NCBI RefSeq assembly: GCF_910588715.1
Contig: NZ_CAJURG010000007.1
Coordinates: forward strand, 7,354 to 71,353
DNA length: 64,000 bases
Reading direction: 5' to 3'
DNA from: an uncultured Clostridium sp.
GTDB taxonomy: Bacteria; Bacillota; Clostridia; Clostridiales; Clostridiaceae
Both the position numbers and the translations under genes were made by a program. Position 1 is the first letter of the stretch, and every line of letters begins with the position of its first letter. The notes under the pieces are model-generated. The model did no database searches. It saw nothing but the letters and a program-made list of their open reading frames with translations, and had not been told where the DNA came from. Below, in pieces: positions 1 to 8,657 of this stretch.

Positions 1-2001
1 ATTGATAAAATTAAGAAAGCTTATATTGAATTAAGTAATTCTTTATCCGAAAATAATAAATATGCTGAAGAATTAAAGCTTGCATATAATAAAGCTATAT
101 CTTTAGCTACTGCATCTATTGGAGATTTAAATATAGGTTTATTAAATAATCCTAGTTTTGATATTTTATCTGCATTAATAAATTCCTCTATAAATGATTC
201 AGAAATAGACTCAATAGATAAATTTATTAATGAAACAAATGATATATATAATAATCCTACTGCAAGATTTTCAAAGGATTCCTGGGTTAACTTATTAGCA
301 TTGCCTATTTTAAATAATCCTTCTATTAATCAAAAGCTTGAAGTAGAATTTATAAATTATATTTATACTCATAAATATCTTCCTTCAACTATTTATAACT
401 TAATAAATTCTAGATTTAATTGGACAAATAGAAAAGATGAGTTAAAAGCTATTATTTCATCTGAAATAATAGAGTTTATAATAAATGAAATAAATAATCC
501 CTTGCCTTTAAGCTATAATTATTTATCTGAAATTAAAGAAGAACATTTAGATGAATATCTTTCACTTAGAGAAAAAGCATATTTATCTTTAACATCTACC
601 AATAAAGAAACTGATAAAAGTTATTTATTTGATGCCTATTCTATATATACAAAGGATTTAGATTTATTAAAACTATTGGGAACTTATTACCTTAATAAAA
701 ATGATAATCTTATGGCATTAAACTATTTTAGAGAAGCAATTAATATTGAACCTAATGATATGTTTTGTCTTTCATATTTTGGGCATTTACTAGCAAAAAA
801 TAATCAATATTCAACTGCCATTTATTATCTTGAAAAATATTTAAAAAAATTAAAAAATACATTAGATTTAGAACGTATAATTGATTTAGCTCATTGCTAT
901 CATCACTCATACGATTTACAAAAAGCTAAAGATTTATATACACTAATAATTAAGTTAAGACCTTGGGATATTTCAATTAAAGCAGAATTAAATATTATTA
1001 ATAATAAACTTTCTAATAATTCATTATCGCTTCCGTTAACTATTCCAATCTACAAAAAGTATCTTAATCCATATATAGAACCATTTATGGATAAATTAAA
1101 AGAAATATATGATAACTTTTCACTTAGAATAGAAGACAAAAGCTGGGAAGAATTATTTACTTTACCTATAGCTTCAAACGAAACATTATTTTATTTACTA
1201 GAACAAAATGTAATCGAATTTGTAACTAATAATAAAAATATTCCTAAAAATATTTTTATTTTTCTAAATAATAAGTTTGATTGGATTTCTAGATATGAAG
1301 AATTAATATCAATTTACCCTAACTTAAAAATTGATTATTTAATTGATAAATTATCATTTAATGAAACCTTAAGCTATAATTCTTTAAAAAATATCAGCAT
1401 ATCTGTATTAGAAGAATATATAGACCTTCGTTCAATTGCATATGATTTAGTTTATTCTGGATCTAATGATTCAATATACTACTTAAATAAAGCATTAAAT
1501 TTATATAAAGAAGATTTTGAGTTATATAAATTATTCGGTCAATATTATTCAAATAATAACAATTATGAAATGGCAATTAAAAACTTTAAACTTGCTCTTT
1601 CCTTTAAAACTGATGATTACTACTCTATATGTAGCTTAGCATTATTGTTAACTAAAACAGAAAACTATAAAGAAGCTCTTTATTATTTAAATAAAAGTGT
1701 TAATACTACTGCAGGTAGCATGTTGCTTGATAATGAGGATTTTTTAACTAAGTATGCAATTAGCTTTTATTATACAGATGATTTAATTAATGCAAAAAAA
1801 TATTTTAAAAAGTTATCTAAACTTAATCCGAGCCTTACATTTATAGAAATTTATTTAAAAAATATAAATGATAGATTAGCTGGTAAAAGAAAATCCCCTA
1901 TATCTATTGATGTTATTACAAACCCTAACTACTATAAGTCTAAGCCAAGAACTAAGTTAACAAATGTTATTTCAAAACTTAAGCAAACTATTAAAAATTA
2001 A
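1..2001 (+). CDS. TPR-repeat protein, 5'-truncated by window edge
   Basis: The reading frame is open from base 1, so the true start lies upstream; 666 residues are visible. The protein has two copies of a module about 287 residues long. Each opens with a Trp-x-x-Leu-x-x-Leu-Pro-Ile segment (Trp at window codons 95 and 382), then a LP-x(5)-LN-x-F-x-W stretch, a helical linker with LxEYLxLRxxAY, two or three TPR-like helix pairs (A-x-x-x-F/Y and pairs of bulky residues), and a closing Lys-Leu-x-Pro segment. No signal peptide or membrane segment is visible in this part. TPRs bind peptides or proteins; the partner cannot be read from the sequence. The layout resembles bacterial J-domain/TPR proteins, but the N-terminus that would show a J domain is outside the window. 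A hairpin terminator follows. Confidence 0.8.
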   Translation: MDKIKKAYIELSNSLSENNKYAEELKLAYNKAISLATASIGDLNIGLLNNPSFDILSALINSSINDSEIDSIDKFINETNDIYNNPTARFSKDSWVNLLALPILNNPSINQKLEVEFINYIYTHKYLPSTIYNLINSRFNWTNRKDELKAIISSEIIEFIINEINNPLPLSYNYLSEIKEEHLDEYLSLREKAYLSLTSTNKETDKSYLFDAYSIYTKDLDLLKLLGTYYLNKNDNLMALNYFREAINIEPNDMFCLSYFGHLLAKNNQYSTAIYYLEKYLKKLKNTLDLERIIDLAHCYHHSYDLQKAKDLYTLIIKLRPWDISIKAELNIINNKLSNNSLSLPLTIPIYKKYLNPYIEPFMDKLKEIYDNFSLRIEDKSWEELFTLPIASNETLFYLLEQNVIEFVTNNKNIPKNIFIFLNNKFDWISRYEELISIYPNLKIDYLIDKLSFNETLSYNSLKNISISVLEEYIDLRSIAYDLVYSGSNDSIYYLNKALNLYKEDFELYKLFGQYYSNNNNYEMAIKNFKLALSFKTDDYYSICSLALLLTKTENYKEALYYLNKSVNTTAGSMLLDNEDFLTKYAISFYYTDDLINAKKYFKKLSKLNPSLTFIEIYLKNINDRLAGKRKSPISIDVITNPNYYKSKPRTKLTNVISKLKQTIKN

Positions 2002-2047
2002 TGTTTTGTTTAACAAAATATAAAATAATAATTAAAATAGTAAAATG

Positions 2048-2073
2048 CCCTCATATTATAATCAATATGAGGG
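2048..2073. terminator. Hairpin between convergent genes
   Basis: Perfect 10-bp inverted repeat (CCCTCATATT / AATATGAGGG) with a 6-nt loop, between the ends of the TPR gene and the convergent amidohydrolase gene. Neither flank is a pure T tract, but both are T-rich, so it may act in both directions. Confidence 0.6.
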
Positions 2074-2090
2074 TTAAACATTTGCTTTAA

Positions 2091-3275
2091 TTATTTATTA
2101 TTTTTTAACCACATGATAGCACAATATGTATGAATTGCTGCTCCTGTAACTAATATATCTTCATTAAATACTACCTTTTCATTATGCATTGGTTCACCAT
2201 ATAATGAATTTTCCTGTTTTGTACCAGCTCCTAACATCAGATAAATACTTGGTACCTCATAGGAATAACTAGCAAAATCCTCTGAACCCATTCCACCTCC
2301 TTCAAATAAGTTAACAGCTTTTTTCCCTACTATATCCTCTACGTAAGATGTTATTTCTTTAGCTAAATCATTGTCATTACTTAATGGTGGTACTGATGAT
2401 AACTCTACTAATTTAGATTCTCCTCTAAACATCTTAGCAGTATGTTCAACTATATCCTTTATTCTGTTAAATATAAATTCTCCAACTTCTTTATCTAAAC
2501 TTCTTATTGTACCTTCCATAATAACTTCTCCTGGTATTATATTTGCTGCTTCTCCTCCAACAAATTTTCCTATAGTTACTACAGCTGGTTTTGTAGCTGA
2601 TATTTCTCTTGATATTATTTCTTGTAATGATATATATATGTGAGCTGCTATATTGATTGGATCTACTCCAAGGTCTGGCATTGCCCCATGACATCCAACT
2701 CCATTTACAATTATTCTAAATCTATTACATCCTGCTATAGTTGTACCTAAACCACATAATACAGAATTTGATGGCGCCCCAGAAAATACATGCATTGCCA
2801 TTGCAGCATCAACTTTAGGATCTTTAAGAACTCCTGCTTTTAACATTTTTTTTGCTCCAGTAAATCCTTCTTCATCTGGTTGAAATACTAATTTAACAGT
2901 TCCTTCTATCTTATCTTGATTCTCCTTAAGTAATCTTGCAGCACCTAAAAGCATTGCTGTATGCATATCATGCCCACATGCATGCATACAACCATTATTA
3001 GATTTAAAACTACATTCAGTAGATTCTTCAATTGGAAGTGCATCCATATCGGCTCTAAGTAAAAATGTTTTTCCTGGTTTGCTTCCCTTAATTATAGCAA
3101 CTATACCACTTTCACATATTTCTTTTGGTTCATATCCAAACTCTCTTAATTTATTCATTACATATGCTTTTGTTTTAGGTAATTCTGCTCCAACTTCGGG
3201 ATTTTCATGAATATCTCTTCTATAACCTACAATATCCTCTTTTATTAATTTCGCTTTTTCCATAAAATCATTCAT
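2091..3275 (-). CDS. M20-family amidohydrolase (N-acyl amino acid / hippurate hydrolase type)
   Basis: Zinc-dependent amidohydrolase of 394 aa, full length for the family. It would cleave an N-acyl amino acid or small peptide to free amino acid plus acid in the cytoplasm (no signal peptide). Family marks: RADMDALP (residues 74-81), the ACGHDMH metal site (Cys100, His102), Glu135-Glu136 in PDEEG, His162, and a lid domain in the second half. The ATG is preceded by GAGGTG at good spacing. It stands alone, with convergent and divergent neighbours. Exact substrate (N-acetyl-diaminopimelate, hippurate, acyl-cysteine and so on) cannot be decided from sequence alone. Confidence 0.9.
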   Translation of the reverse strand: MNDFMEKAKLIKEDIVGYRRDIHENPEVGAELPKTKAYVMNKLREFGYEPKEICESGIVAIIKGSKPGKTFLLRADMDALPIEESTECSFKSNNGCMHACGHDMHTAMLLGAARLLKENQDKIEGTVKLVFQPDEEGFTGAKKMLKAGVLKDPKVDAAMAMHVFSGAPSNSVLCGLGTTIAGCNRFRIIVNGVGCHGAMPDLGVDPINIAAHIYISLQEIISREISATKPAVVTIGKFVGGEAANIIPGEVIMEGTIRSLDKEVGEFIFNRIKDIVEHTAKMFRGESKLVELSSVPPLSNDNDLAKEITSYVEDIVGKKAVNLFEGGGMGSEDFASYSYEVPSIYLMLGAGTKQENSLYGEPMHNEKVVFNEDILVTGAAIHTYCAIMWLKNNK

Positions 3276-3560
3276 ATCTACACCTCATTTGTATTCAAAT
3301 TATAAATATAATTATATGCTATTTTATTAAATTCTACATAATTGAATAAAATTTTATTTAAAATATTTAATTATTTTTTAAATGATTATAAAATATCATA
3401 CTTTTAATTATATACTTAAATAATACTAACTACTTCTTGTAAAAATAAAGTAAATTTAAAACTTCTCTAATTTAAATATTGTATCGTTACAAATATTACA
3501 AAATTGATTTTCCCAAATTCTTCTTTTATAATTAATATTTATAAGGATGTGAAAATAATA

Positions 3561-4388
3561 ATGGAATTTAATCAAAAAAAAATAGCTCTTATAAATGATG
3601 TAACAGGTTTTGGTAGATGTTCCATAGCAGTTTCATTACCTATTATTTCAGCACTTAAAGTTCAATGTTGTTTTATACCAACAGCCATACTTTCAAATCA
3701 TACTGGATTTAATAATTTCTTTTTTGAAGATTATACAACTAAAATGAAAGAATATATAAACAATTGGGAAATTCTTAATTTAAGCTTTGATGGAATATCT
3801 ACAGGCTTTTTAGGTTCTAAAGAGCAAATTAAGATAGTAATAGAGTTTTTAGAAAAATTCAAAACATCTAACAATTTAGTTTTAATAGATCCTGTTATGG
3901 GTGACTATGGAAAGCTTTATTCTACTTATACAGATGAAATGTGCAAAGAAATGCAAAACTTAATTAAGTATGCTGATGTACTAACACCTAACCTTACTGA
4001 GTTTTGTAGATTACTAGACATTTCCTACCCTAATGATACTCCATCACATGAAGAATTATATTTATTATGTGAAAAATTATCTCTTAAGGGGCCAAGCAAA
4101 ATAGTAATTACTGGACTTCAAAGACAAGGTGCAATAGAAAACTTTGTTTTTGAAAGTAATAAAACATTTAAAATTATAAAGGTTGAAAAAATAGGGGAAG
4201 ACCGTGCTGGAACTGGAGATGTTTTTTCTTCTATTGTATCTGCTAGTCTTGTTAAAGGTGAAGATTTTTCAGATTCAATAAAAAAAGCATCAGACTTTAT
4301 TAGTAAAGCATTAAAGTTTACTAATGATTTAAACTTACCTAGTAGCTATGGTGTTTGTTTTGAAGAATTTTTAACTGAATTAAAATAA
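3561..4388 (+). CDS. Pyridoxamine/pyridoxal kinase-like protein (ribokinase superfamily)
   Basis: A 275-aa small-molecule kinase of the ribokinase superfamily, closest in pattern to PdxY/PdxK vitamin B6 kinases: N-terminal INDVTGFGRCS, IDPVMGDYGKLY, a DVLTPNLTEF segment and the anion-hole/catalytic motif GEDRAGTGDVF. The expected reaction is ATP plus pyridoxal (or related vitamer) to the 5'-phosphate. I chose the ATG at 3561 because AAGGATGTG lies just upstream; a TTG at 3504 in the same frame lacks a site. The radical SAM gene starts 19 bases downstream and is probably cotranscribed. HMP-phosphate kinase (ThiD-like) is a less likely alternative. Confidence 0.8.
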   Translation: MEFNQKKIALINDVTGFGRCSIAVSLPIISALKVQCCFIPTAILSNHTGFNNFFFEDYTTKMKEYINNWEILNLSFDGISTGFLGSKEQIKIVIEFLEKFKTSNNLVLIDPVMGDYGKLYSTYTDEMCKEMQNLIKYADVLTPNLTEFCRLLDISYPNDTPSHEELYLLCEKLSLKGPSKIVITGLQRQGAIENFVFESNKTFKIIKVEKIGEDRAGTGDVFSSIVSASLVKGEDFSDSIKKASDFISKALKFTNDLNLPSSYGVCFEEFLTELK

Positions 4389-4407
4389 TATAAAAGGATG
4401 GGGTAAT

Positions 4408-5067
4408 ATGGTTATTTTATACACTATTAATAATGGTAATTTTATAAGCTTAAAAAATATAACAATTGAAGAAATGGAATATAAAGGACTAAAGAAAAAT
4501 ATCTATGTAAATTTAACTAATCGTTGTCCATGTTCATGTACTTTCTGTTTAAGACAAACTAAAAAAATGCTAGAATCAAATAGTCTATGGTTAGAAAAAG
4601 AACCAACTGTACAAGAAGTAATAAATGAATTTGAATCTATAAATATAAATCTTTATGATGAAATTATTTTCTGTGGTTTTGGAGAACCAACAGAAAGATT
4701 AGATGCAATAATTGAAATAGCTAAATATCTAAAAAGTATAAATTCTAATACAAAAATAAGAATAAACACTAATGGGCTTGGAGATTTAATTAATAAAAAA
4801 AATGTTGCCCCTTTATTAAATGGGCTAATTGATACTGTTTCAATAAGCCTTAATGCAGCAAATGCTGAAGAATTTTATGAAATAACTAAAAGTAAATTTG
4901 GAATCTCGTCTTATGATGCAATGAAAAAATTTGCTATATCCTGCAAAGTTTATATTCCTAATGTTGTATTTACAGTAGTTGATTGTATTGGTGAAGAAAA
5001 TATTAAAGCAAGCCAAAAAATCTGTGATGATTTAGGAATAACCTTAAGAGTTAGACCCTTCGAATAA
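4408..5067 (+). CDS. TatD-family-associated radical SAM protein
   Basis: A compact 219-aa radical SAM enzyme. The cluster-binding CxxxCxxC motif is in NRCPCSCTFC, followed by the GFGEPT glycine-rich SAM-binding segment, an RINTNG strand and VSISLNA. Length and motif order match the small radical SAM family usually found with a TatD-type DNase; no tatD gene is in this window. The reaction is unknown for the family. ATG preceded by AAAGGATGGGG. It follows the vitamin B6 kinase-like gene and ends at a very strong hairpin. Confidence 0.8.
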   Translation: MVILYTINNGNFISLKNITIEEMEYKGLKKNIYVNLTNRCPCSCTFCLRQTKKMLESNSLWLEKEPTVQEVINEFESININLYDEIIFCGFGEPTERLDAIIEIAKYLKSINSNTKIRINTNGLGDLINKKNVAPLLNGLIDTVSISLNAANAEEFYEITKSKFGISSYDAMKKFAISCKVYIPNVVFTVVDCIGEENIKASQKICDDLGITLRVRPFE

Positions 5068-5190
5068 AATATAAATTACATTTAATTTTAAATAATAAAC
5101 TCTAATATTTTATTATTTATATTTATCAATTGTACTTTTAATAATATAAGCTATACTTTAATTAATACTATAACAAAATTTATATAATAA

Positions 5191-5236
5191 AAGGATTTGT
5201 ATTATATTAAATACTTTTAATATAATACAAATCCTT
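5191..5236. terminator. 21-bp perfect-stem bidirectional terminator
   Basis: Arms 5191-5211 and 5216-5236 are exact reverse complements (21 bp) around a TACT loop. T-rich flanks occur on both sides and the flanking genes converge, so it probably ends both the radical SAM and antiporter transcripts. Confidence 0.8.
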
Positions 5237-5257
5237 AAATTTTTATATTTTAATCAA

Positions 5258-6901
5258 CTATATACTTAACAAATTTTCTATTTCATCCATATTATTGGAG
5301 GTTACAACTAATATATCTTCTGGAAGAATAACAGTGTTACCATTAGGAACTATTACTTCTCCTTCTCTTTTTATCATAACTATTAAAACATCATCTGGAA
5401 TATTAGCATCTTTTATAGGTTTATTAATTAAACTACTTTTTGTTTCAATAGAAAATTCAGTTAATGTAGTGCTTTTTTCCTCCTTATATTCATTAAAATG
5501 TTTAAGTTTATTTCCTGATAAAACTAATATATCCTTAGGTAAAATTTCTGTAGAACCATTTGGAACAAATACATCTCCATCTCTTTTTATCATTACCACA
5601 AGAATATCCTCAGGTATATTTGCATCCATTATTGTTTTATTAGCAATAGCATTATGTTCATCAATTGTAAATTCTATAAGCCTTGTACTCTTATCTTCCT
5701 TATAATCATTAAAAGTCCTTAAAACAGACTCCTCATTATCTATCAAATCTAACCTTTTAGCCATTCTTGGAATAATTGTTCCTTGTACAGCTACTGAAAA
5801 TAATGCAATAAAAAATATTATATGAAAAATATCATTATTTATTGTAACTCCATATGTTCCCGCAAATATTGCAAAAACTATTGATGCAGCTCCCCTTATT
5901 CCTACCCATGATATAAAAACTTTTTCTTTTAAAGGTACCTTAAACCAATATAAAATACTAAATATCGCAACTGGTCTTGCAACAAAAATCATAAATATCG
6001 AAATTGATATTCCCTTAATCATTACTGATGGTATCTTAGATGGAAAGGCTATCAATCCAAGTAAGAAGAATAACATAATTTGCATAATCCATGATATTCC
6101 ATCAAAAAACTGAAATATACTCTTTTTATGTGGTATTTTAGAATTTCCTATTATAATACCTGTAATATAAACACTTAAATATCCATTTCCTGAAAAATAT
6201 TCACTTAATGAATAGGACAATACTGCTATAGCTGTTATAAAAATTGGATAAAAGCCTTCTATTTCAAATTTAGCATGTCTTAATAAAAAAACTGATAATT
6301 TGGCTAATACTACCGAAATAACTACTCCAACTATAACTTGCTTTAACACCATTGGAAGTATATTACTATATCCATTACCAGACATTAACCCTAATATTAT
6401 TACTGTAAGCATATATGCACATGGATCATTACTACCACTTTCTAGCTCTAACATAGAGGCAATTGATCCCCTTAAGTTCAACTTTTGTGATCTTAATATT
6501 GCAAATACTGATGCTGCATCAGTAGATCCAACAATCGAACCTATAAGTAATCCTTCTAATAATGTTGTTTTAAAAACAAAAAAACAAAATAAGCCTGTTA
6601 ATCCAGCAGTAAAAATAACTCCTAATGTTGATAAAAAAACTGATTGTATTGCTACTGGTCTTGCCATCTCCCAATTTGTTCCGAACCCTCCATAAAACAT
6701 TATAAATATCAATGCAACAGTACTTATTTTACTAGCTAACTGATAATCATTAAATTCTATTCCAACAAGTCCATCTGGTCCAAATAACATTCCAAATACT
6801 ATAAATACTAAAAGAATTGGCACACCAAACCTGTATAATATTTTAGTAGAAGTTACACACATAAGTAACACTAAGCCACAAATAATCATTACATTTACCA
6901 T
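5258..6901 (-). CDS. CPA1/NhaP2-type cation/proton antiporter with two RCK_C domains
   Basis: Membrane antiporter of 547 aa. About 12 hydrophobic segments fill residues 1-385 and include the family motifs GSIVGSTDAAS and LELESGSNDP, with the acidic residues expected for ion exchange. Two tandem RCK_C (TrkA-C) domains follow (about residues 395-465 and 470-545), both starting FNxYKExKST and ending ILPxDILV. RCK_C domains bind small ligands (in some Firmicutes c-di-AMP) and gate K+ or Na+ transport; K+/H+ exchange as in NhaP2/CvrA is the likeliest role. The two RCK_C copies are closely similar, indicating recent duplication. Single gene, strong terminator downstream. Confidence 0.88.
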   Translation of the reverse strand: MVNVMIICGLVLLMCVTSTKILYRFGVPILLVFIVFGMLFGPDGLVGIEFNDYQLASKISTVALIFIMFYGGFGTNWEMARPVAIQSVFLSTLGVIFTAGLTGLFCFFVFKTTLLEGLLIGSIVGSTDAASVFAILRSQKLNLRGSIASMLELESGSNDPCAYMLTVIILGLMSGNGYSNILPMVLKQVIVGVVISVVLAKLSVFLLRHAKFEIEGFYPIFITAIAVLSYSLSEYFSGNGYLSVYITGIIIGNSKIPHKKSIFQFFDGISWIMQIMLFFLLGLIAFPSKIPSVMIKGISISIFMIFVARPVAIFSILYWFKVPLKEKVFISWVGIRGAASIVFAIFAGTYGVTINNDIFHIIFFIALFSVAVQGTIIPRMAKRLDLIDNEESVLRTFNDYKEDKSTRLIEFTIDEHNAIANKTIMDANIPEDILVVMIKRDGDVFVPNGSTEILPKDILVLSGNKLKHFNEYKEEKSTTLTEFSIETKSSLINKPIKDANIPDDVLIVMIKREGEVIVPNGNTVILPEDILVVTSNNMDEIENLLSI

Positions 6902-7060
6902 ACATTACCCCCCTTCAAACTTTCTATTTTAATCCTCTTATTTTTATACTATTCATCTTCATATCCATCTGGTTATAAAAAATTCCAAAACTAAAAATTT
7001 TACTTATTAAATCATATTGAATATAATATTTTTATAACTATTTAATAGGAGGTGGTTTCT
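6902..7060. other. AT-rich divergent promoter region
   Basis: Region between the antiporter start and the CD3324 leader. The antiporter's ribosome-binding site (GGGGGG-like, minus strand) is at the left edge and AGGAGGTGG at 7047-7055 on the plus strand is at the right edge. I see no other defined element. Confidence 0.4.
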
Positions 7061-7172
7061 TTGAATATATATCCTAAATTCATGTTTAAACTTGCTTGCT
7101 CCATGCAAAGACTACACTCATCAGCTATGCTTTGTTTGGAGCCTAAGCAGTTATTAAATTAGCTGATTTTTT
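7061..7172 (+). promoter_or_regulatory. Candidate structured leader (hairpin plus pseudoknot/terminator) with short ORF
   Basis: Two pairings can be read. An imperfect hairpin pairs GCTTGCTCC (7094-7102) with GGAGC-CT-AAGC (7138-7148), and CAAAG (7106-7110) with CTTTG (7130-7134). Its loop contains ATCAGCTA (7120-7127), an exact complement of TAGCTGAT (7160-7167), which is followed by a run of T (7167-7172). The second pairing could be a pseudoknot or an intrinsic terminator. A 33-codon ORF (TTG 7061 to TAG 7162) lies across the structure behind a near-perfect Shine-Dalgarno sequence. The element sits about 75 bases upstream of the CD3324-type gene, so it may control it. It matches no riboswitch class I can name. 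Confidence 0.4.
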
Positions 7173-7246
7173 AGGTTCTGTAACACATAGCTTTTTAAGT
7201 ATTCTTTGCTTTAAATTTTAATTTTTTAAAGTTAAGGGGTAAGAAA

Positions 7247-7525
7247 ATGAAATATACTAGAGCAATAGATGTGTTACCAAATGAAATAATTGAAATTATT
7301 CAAGAATATATAGACGGAGAATATATTTATATTCCAAGAAAATTTGAAAATCATAAATCTTGGGGTGAAAAAAGCGGAATAAAAAATAGTCTTAAAATAA
7401 GAAATAATGAAATATATAAAAAATATATTCAAGGAACTTCTATATATGAATTAACTAAAGAATACTTTTTATCAGAAAAAAGTATAAGAAGAATTATAAA
7501 TATAGAAAAACAAATTTGCTCATAA
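7247..7525 (+). CDS. CD3324-family small DNA-binding (HTH) protein
   Basis: A 92-aa basic protein. The N-terminus (LPNEIIEIIQEYIDGEYIYIP) and the IPRK...SWGE.SG patch followed by RNxEIYxxYxxGxSIxEL and YFLSEKSIRRII match the small clostridial CD3324 family, whose C-terminus is a helix-turn-helix related to Mor-type activators. Probably a transcription regulator; target unknown. ATG with AAGGGG upstream. The gene stands alone behind a possible structured leader. No duplicate or partner gene is nearby. Confidence 0.75.
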   Translation: MKYTRAIDVLPNEIIEIIQEYIDGEYIYIPRKFENHKSWGEKSGIKNSLKIRNNEIYKKYIQGTSIYELTKEYFLSEKSIRRIINIEKQICS

Positions 7526-7624
7526 TCAATACAGAAACATTTATTAGATTGAATACTTGCTTTTAAGCATGTTATTCTTTTACTGTTGTAAATTAATTAG
7601 ATCTGATATAAATGAGGTGTTATT

Positions 7625-8278
7625 ATGAATGCTTTTATAAAAAAGCAAGAGTTTAATTATATAAAAAAGTGTTTATTTGATTTAAATAATGCTTTTAGAA
7701 ATTGTGTAGATAGTAATATTGTTGAAACTACAAAGCTTATTACACAAGATAAAATTTTAAATTTCTTTAATAATTTATCGGACGAAGAAAAAGAAATATT
7801 AGATATAAGCAAAATAAATGAACCATTGCAAATTGATTCATACTTAAAAGATTTAGATAAATATGTTTATGGAATGTCTAATGTAACAAAAAATGAACTT
7901 ACTAAAGTATTTAAAAAAGAAAAGAAGCTTAAACTTCCTAATTTAGATATTGAAGATTCAAAGCTTGTATACTTAGGATGGATTGATGAAGCCACAAATA
8001 AACTTCTTATTGTCTATAATGTAGATGATAAACTTTTAGGAATGGCTTGTAGACTAACATTAAATAGTCCTAAAGGGGCCAATGTATGTACTCTTTGTAA
8101 TCATATTGGCTCTGAAAATGAAGTTGCCTTTGTTTCACCTATTTGCAAGCCAAGAAGCGAAGATGATTATAAATCATTAGGATTTCACATATGTTTAAAT
8201 AGTGAAGAATGTAATGAAAGAATTACATATACAGAAAAGCTTGAAAATATATTAAAAACTGTTAATAGAATTAAATAA
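7625..8278 (+). CDS. FusB/FusC-family EF-G-binding protein
   Basis: 217 aa, the usual length of FusB-type proteins (about 213). N-terminal helical EF-G-binding domain (about 1-90) and a C-terminal treble-clef zinc domain with CTLCNHIG, a KPRSEDDYKSLGFHIC segment and a final Cys (CNERIT). In staphylococci FusB/FusC bind elongation factor G and release it from fusidic-acid-stalled ribosomes; many chromosomal homologues in other Firmicutes probably act in ribosome recycling or rescue. Resistance here is inference only. ATG preceded by GAGGTG. Monocistronic with its own terminator. Confidence 0.85.
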   Translation: MNAFIKKQEFNYIKKCLFDLNNAFRNCVDSNIVETTKLITQDKILNFFNNLSDEEKEILDISKINEPLQIDSYLKDLDKYVYGMSNVTKNELTKVFKKEKKLKLPNLDIEDSKLVYLGWIDEATNKLLIVYNVDDKLLGMACRLTLNSPKGANVCTLCNHIGSENEVAFVSPICKPRSEDDYKSLGFHICLNSEECNERITYTEKLENILKTVNRIK

Positions 8279-8280
8279 CT

Positions 8281-8313
8281 AAAATAGAGCTACTATAATA
8301 GTAGCTCTATTTT
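8281..8313. terminator. Bidirectional terminator
   Basis: 15-bp perfect stem (arms 8281-8295 and 8299-8313, core TAGAGCTACTA) with a 3-nt loop and T run, between the convergent FusB-like and PqqD-like genes. Its last base touches the stop codon of the minus-strand gene. Confidence 0.85.
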
Positions 8314-8657
8314 TAATTAACCTTTTCAATATAGTTACAATTTATATCAATATGATTTAAGAAAATTAGCAATCTCTCATACAGAGGATTTACCTTTTCT
8401 CCAAATCTCTCTTCTAAATTTTCACCTATTTCTTTAACAGTTTTAATTCCATCAATTTGCATAAATACAGCACTACTGATTTCATCAAAAGCTATTTCTT
8501 TATATAAAGGAATTTTAAATTTTAATTTTCTAAAAAATTTCTGAATTTTATGATCTTGCTTTTCTAAAATTGTAACTATTCCGTTGTCATTAATCTTATA
8601 TTCAAGATTATCACAAATTTTAAATTTCAAATTTAAAATTTCTTCGTTATTTGTCAT
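8313..8657 (-). CDS. PqqD-family protein paired with OPT transporter
   Basis: 114 aa with the PqqD fold pattern: a beta-rich N-terminus, then FDEISSAVFMQIDGIKTVKEIGENLEERFG, matching the helical part of PqqD/RRE (peptide-recognition) domains. PqqD-like proteins normally present a peptide to a radical SAM enzyme. Here its start overlaps the end of the OPT transporter gene by 11 bases, with an AAAGGTG site inside that gene, so translation is coupled. No precursor peptide or maturase is adjacent. A role in delivering a peptide or peptide-derived ligand to or from the transporter is only inference. Confidence 0.75.
   Translation of the reverse strand: MTNNEEILNLKFKICDNLEYKINDNGIVTILEKQDHKIQKFFRKLKFKIPLYKEIAFDEISSAVFMQIDGIKTVKEIGENLEERFGEKVNPLYERLLIFLNHIDINCNYIEKVN

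Noticed and set aside
2371..2694. Two open frames inside the amidohydrolase gene
   Set aside because: They lie within a clear, full-length coding region and show no ribosome-binding site or family pattern.
5295..5705. Plus-strand open frame over the antiporter C-terminus
   Set aside because: Its repeats are the antisense of the duplicated RCK_C domains.
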